In this document: positions 21,151-23,356 of the stretch, piece by piece | Layout: each line of letters starts with the position of its first letter | Numbering within the stretch: position 1 is the first letter of the stretch | DNA from: Pseudolysinimonas_A sp049651805 | GTDB taxonomy: Bacteria; Actinomycetota; Actinomycetes; Actinomycetales; Microbacteriaceae | NCBI RefSeq assembly: GCF_049651805.1 | Contig: NZ_JBASCU010000062.1 | Coordinates: forward strand, 1-23,356 | DNA length: 23,356 nt | Direction: 5' to 3' | Made by a program: the position numbers and the translations under genes | Notes under the pieces: generated by a model | The model's database searches: none | What the model was told of the DNA's origin: nothing | The model's input: the letters and a program-made list of their open reading frames with translations, nothing else

Positions 21151-21800
21151 GGCAACCAGCCCTCTTCCTTCAGCCACGCCGCACAGAGGTCGGTCCACTG
21201 GCGGGCGTCGCCGTCGCCTGCGCCGCCCGCGAGGTTGAGCCCGTGGCGGCCGTTCGGGAACACGTGGAGGGCGTGGCGCACCTCTGCCGCGGCGAGCGCC
21301 ATCCCGAGCAGGTAGCTGTGCTGCACGGGCACGACGGGGTCTTCGGCGGTGTGCCAGACGAAGAACGGCGGAGCGTCGGGGGTGACGAGCAGGTCGACGC
21401 TCGTCGCCACCCGAAGCTCCGGCGACGCGTCCCGCCCGATCAGCGTCTCGCGCGACGGTCGATGCGTGGGCAGCATCATCGACACCACGGGGTAACAGAG
21501 GATCGCGAGGTCGACCCGTTCGCGCGTCGAAGCGCCGCGGGCGAGGGCGGCGTGGCCCGCCGCGTGCCCGCCCGCCGAGAAGCCGAGCAGGGCGATGCGC
21601 TCCGCCCCGGCATCCCGTCGCGCGCGGATCTCGCCGCGCACGGCATCCAGCACCGCCGGATGCCGGGTGCCCACCGGGTACGCGAAGTAGCTCGCCGACA
21701 TCCCGAGTTCTTCGAGCCACGCGACGATCGGCGCCGACTCGTTGTCGGAGATGCGGCTGTACCCGCCGCCGGGCAGCACGATCACGTGGTCACGGGTCAC
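21147..21800 (-). CDS. Alpha/beta hydrolase (esterase/lipase-like)
   Basis: This encodes 217 residues from the GTG at 21800, with GGAGGA 8 nt upstream. The oxyanion-region motif VIVLPGGGYSRISDNESAPIVAWLEELG, the nucleophile elbow GFSAGGHAAGH with Ser75, FFVWHTAEDPVVPV with Asp154, and NGRHGLN with His186 give a complete catalytic triad in the BD-FAE/acetyl-xylan-esterase-like group of small hydrolases. No signal peptide is present, so it is cytosolic. The C-terminus ends in QWTDLCAAWLKEEGWLP, typical of the group. It overlaps the small membrane-protein gene by 4 nt. The substrate is unknown; deacetylation of sugars is the usual guess for this group. Confidence 0.85.
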   Translation of the reverse strand: MTRDHVIVLPGGGYSRISDNESAPIVAWLEELGMSASYFAYPVGTRHPAVLDAVRGEIRARRDAGAERIALLGFSAGGHAAGHAALARGASTRERVDLAILCYPVVSMMLPTHRPSRETLIGRDASPELRVATSVDLLVTPDAPPFFVWHTAEDPVVPVQHSYLLGMALAAAEVRHALHVFPNGRHGLNLAGGAGDGDARQWTDLCAAWLKEEGWLP

Positions 21801-21831
21801 CCCTTCATCCTCCCTCAACGCTCGGGAAGGA

Positions 21832-21867
21832 TCCCGCAGCGGCCACCGCCACAGGGCCGCCGCGGGA
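21832..21867 (-). terminator. Hairpin terminator after lldD
   Basis: A 13-bp stem (21832-21844 with 21855-21867) with one mismatch and a 10-nt loop lies 10 nt past the lldD stop on the minus strand and upstream of the hydrolase gene. Confidence 0.6.
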
Positions 21868-21877
21868 CGCCGGAGGG

Positions 21878-23131
21878 TCAGCGCGGCCGAGGAGTGAGGC
21901 GCTCGAGCTGGGTGACGTGCTTCGGGGTGAGTTCGGAGAGGGAGGCGACGCCGAGCAACTTCATCGTGCGTACCAGCTCGCTGCTGAGGATCTCGATGGT
22001 GCGGCCGACGCCGCGGCGGCCGCCCGCCATGAGGCCGTACAGGTAGGCGCGGCCGATCATGGTGAACTTCGCCCCGAGCGCCACCGAGGCGACGATGTCG
22101 GCACCCGACATGATGCCGGTGTCGACGCCGATCTCGAGGTCCTTGCCGACTTCGCGAGCGACGGCGGGCAGCAGGTGGAACGGGATCGGCGCGCGATCGA
22201 GCTGCCGCCCGCCGTGGTTGGAGAGGATGATGCCGTCCACCCCGAGACCGGCGAGCTTCTGCGCATCCTCGACGTTCTGCACGCCCTTGATGACCAGCTT
22301 TCCCGGCCACATGCCACGGATGACCTCGAGGTCGGCGTACGAGATCGTCGGATCCATCGCGGCGTCGAGCAGCTCGCCGACGGTGCCGCCGGTCGACGAC
22401 AGCGACGCGAACTCGAGCTTCGGGGTGGTCAGGAAGTCCCACCACCACCAGGGCCGCGGGATCGCGTTGAGGATCGTGCCGACGGTGAGCGCCGGCGGGA
22501 TCGAGAAGCCGTTGCGCTTGTCGCGCAGCCGGGCACCGGCGACCGGGGTGTCGACGGTGAACTGCAGCGTGTCGAAGCCCGCGGCCGCCGCGCGCTCGAC
22601 GAGCCCGTACGAGATCGAGCGGTCACGCATCACGTAGAGCTGGAACCAGTTGCGCCCGTCGGGGTTGGCCGCCTTCACGTTCTCGATCGAGGTCGTGCCG
22701 AGGGTCGACAGGGTGAACGGGATGCCGGCGGCCCCCGCCGCGGACGCCCCGGCGAGTTCGCCCTGCGTGTGCATGAGCCGGGTGAATCCGGTGGGCGCGA
22801 TCGCGAACGGCAGCGCCGACGGCCCGCCGAGGATCGTCGACGAGGTGTCGACGTCGGCCGCCGGGCGCAGGATCGAGGGGCTGAACTCGACGTCTTCGAA
22901 CGCTTGGCGGGCGCGGCTCAGCGACAGCTCCTGCTCGGCGGCGCCGTCGGTGTAGTCGAACGCGGCCGTGGGGGTGCGACGCTTCGCGATAAGCCGCAGA
23001 TCGTGGATCGTCAGGGCCGACTGCAGTCGGCGTTCGGTGGCACTCCAGGTGGGCTTCTTGAACTTGAGCAGTTCGAAGATCTGGCCGGGCCGGGGAACCT
23101 GGCGGTGCTGCTTCTGCGGATTGCGAGGCAT
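21878..23131 (-). CDS. lldD: FMN-dependent L-lactate dehydrogenase / alpha-hydroxy-acid oxidase
   Basis: This encodes 417 residues. It closely follows the mycobacterial LldD2 pattern over its whole length: LTIHDLRLIAKRRTPTAAFDYTDGAAEQE, FAIAPTGFTRLMHTQGELAGA, NWFQLYVMRDR, TVDTPVAGARLRDKRNG, KLVIKGVQNVEDA, the active site ILSNHGGRQLDRAP with His306, VDTGIMSGADIV, and IGRAYLYGLMAGGRRGVGR near the phosphate-binding end, then TPKHVTQL. It oxidises L-lactate to pyruvate with electrons passed to quinone or O2. The ATG at 23131 has AGGA 6 nt upstream, overlapping the stop of the preceding regulator gene, so the two are probably one transcript. Confidence 0.9.
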   Translation of the reverse strand: MPRNPQKQHRQVPRPGQIFELLKFKKPTWSATERRLQSALTIHDLRLIAKRRTPTAAFDYTDGAAEQELSLSRARQAFEDVEFSPSILRPAADVDTSSTILGGPSALPFAIAPTGFTRLMHTQGELAGASAAGAAGIPFTLSTLGTTSIENVKAANPDGRNWFQLYVMRDRSISYGLVERAAAAGFDTLQFTVDTPVAGARLRDKRNGFSIPPALTVGTILNAIPRPWWWWDFLTTPKLEFASLSSTGGTVGELLDAAMDPTISYADLEVIRGMWPGKLVIKGVQNVEDAQKLAGLGVDGIILSNHGGRQLDRAPIPFHLLPAVAREVGKDLEIGVDTGIMSGADIVASVALGAKFTMIGRAYLYGLMAGGRRGVGRTIEILSSELVRTMKLLGVASLSELTPKHVTQLERLTPRPR

Positions 23132-23139
23132 CGTGATTC

Positions 23140-23356
23140 CTAGTGGTTCAGGTCGTAGTGGACGAGCAGGGCGGCGCCGGCGGCGTCGATGTGGGCGGCG
23201 ACGAGTTCGGCAGCAGCCGACGGGTCGCCGGCCAGAACGGCGTCGAGGATGCTTTGGTGTTGGGCGGCGACGTCGGTCACGTCGAGCAGATGGTGAGCCT
23301 GCACCTGGCCGATGCACAGCTCGATCTCGCCCATGAGCGCGTCGTGCATGCGGGCG
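23140..23356 (-). CDS. C-terminal part of GntR/FadR-type regulator (FCD domain), truncated
   Basis: The window end cuts the gene; about 71 C-terminal residues remain. The pattern MGEIELCIGQV...HHLLDVTDVAAQHQSILDAVLAGDPSAAAELVAAHIDAAG is the end of an FCD effector-binding domain, where His residues of QHQSILDAV and AAHI fit the metal or effector-binding positions. The DNA-binding half is outside the window. It ends 8 nt before lldD on the same strand, so an LldR-type regulator of lactate utilisation is likely, inferred from context. The ATG at 23349 is internal, not the start. Confidence 0.7.
   Translation of the reverse strand, partial: ARMHDALMGEIELCIGQVQAHHLLDVTDVAAQHQSILDAVLAGDPSAAAELVAAHIDAAGAALLVHYDLNH

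Noticed and set aside
18389..22046. Several long frames opposite the acyl-CoA-dehydrogenase, FAH, CAP and hydrolase genes
   Set aside because: All overlap strongly supported genes on the other strand and show Arg/Asp/Gly-rich shadow composition without motifs.
21878..23131. Mycofactocin-associated MftD dehydrogenase instead of LldD
   Set aside because: The full-length pattern follows mycobacterial LldD2, and no other mycofactocin genes are present; the neighbour is an FCD-domain regulator, which suits lactate utilisation.

Overview
The window is high-GC DNA from an actinobacterium. Small genes for cell-surface and membrane proteins, codon use dominated by G/C third positions, GTG starts, Shine-Dalgarno-free genes with a -10-like hexamer 6-7 nt before the start codon, an LALTG sorting motif and the gene families present all fit Microbacteriaceae or a close relative. 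This placement is an inference from style; no rRNA gene or species marker is present. I see no tRNA, rRNA, CRISPR array, insertion sequence or prophage.

Region 1 (1-2640) holds two tandem, paralogous cell-surface proteins with LALTG sorting signals. The first is cut by the window start. The second carries a signal peptide and eight perfect 15-bp ESTEP-coding repeats. The space between them has a terminator hairpin, a perfect tandem 24-bp repeat, a second inverted repeat and a candidate promoter. Region 2 (2645-6823) has the envelope trio YtxH / Holin-X / DUF3618, uroporphyrinogen-III synthase (hemD), a DUF1304 membrane protein, 6-phosphofructokinase (pfkA) and two tandem DUF4190 membrane proteins that share the same promoter box. 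Region 3 (6820-11863) has a MerB-fold protein facing away from an AlkA-like DNA glycosylase across a 7-bp gap, a hotdog thioesterase, a MarR regulator translationally coupled to a PYROXD2/CrtI-like FAD oxidoreductase, and a divergent NADPH-dependent FMN reductase.

Region 4 (11927-18054) is an amino-acid catabolism block: a 1153-residue bifunctional PutA, an Lrp/AsnC regulator, a DDAH/arginine-dihydrolase-like amidinohydrolase and ornithine aminotransferase (rocD). Together they could take arginine through ornithine and glutamate semialdehyde/P5C to glutamate, with proline entering at PutA. Region 5 (18122-23356) has an acyl-CoA-dehydrogenase-like flavoprotein followed by a fumarylacetoacetate-hydrolase-family protein, a membrane-anchored CAP protein, a tiny secreted/anchored protein coupled to an alpha/beta hydrolase, and an lldD-type lactate dehydrogenase preceded by the C-terminal end of a GntR/FadR-type regulator.

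The gene content is mostly ordinary core and accessory metabolism, and I found no clearly new multi-gene system. The most notable signals are in the non-coding architecture: a nearly symmetric bidirectional promoter in which each gene's ATG sits inside the other gene's -10 box (7510-7528), a recurrent leaderless-promoter layout at about ten genes, an inverted pair of 37-bp REP-like palindromes, and a terminator hairpin whose 3' arm contains the next gene's -10.
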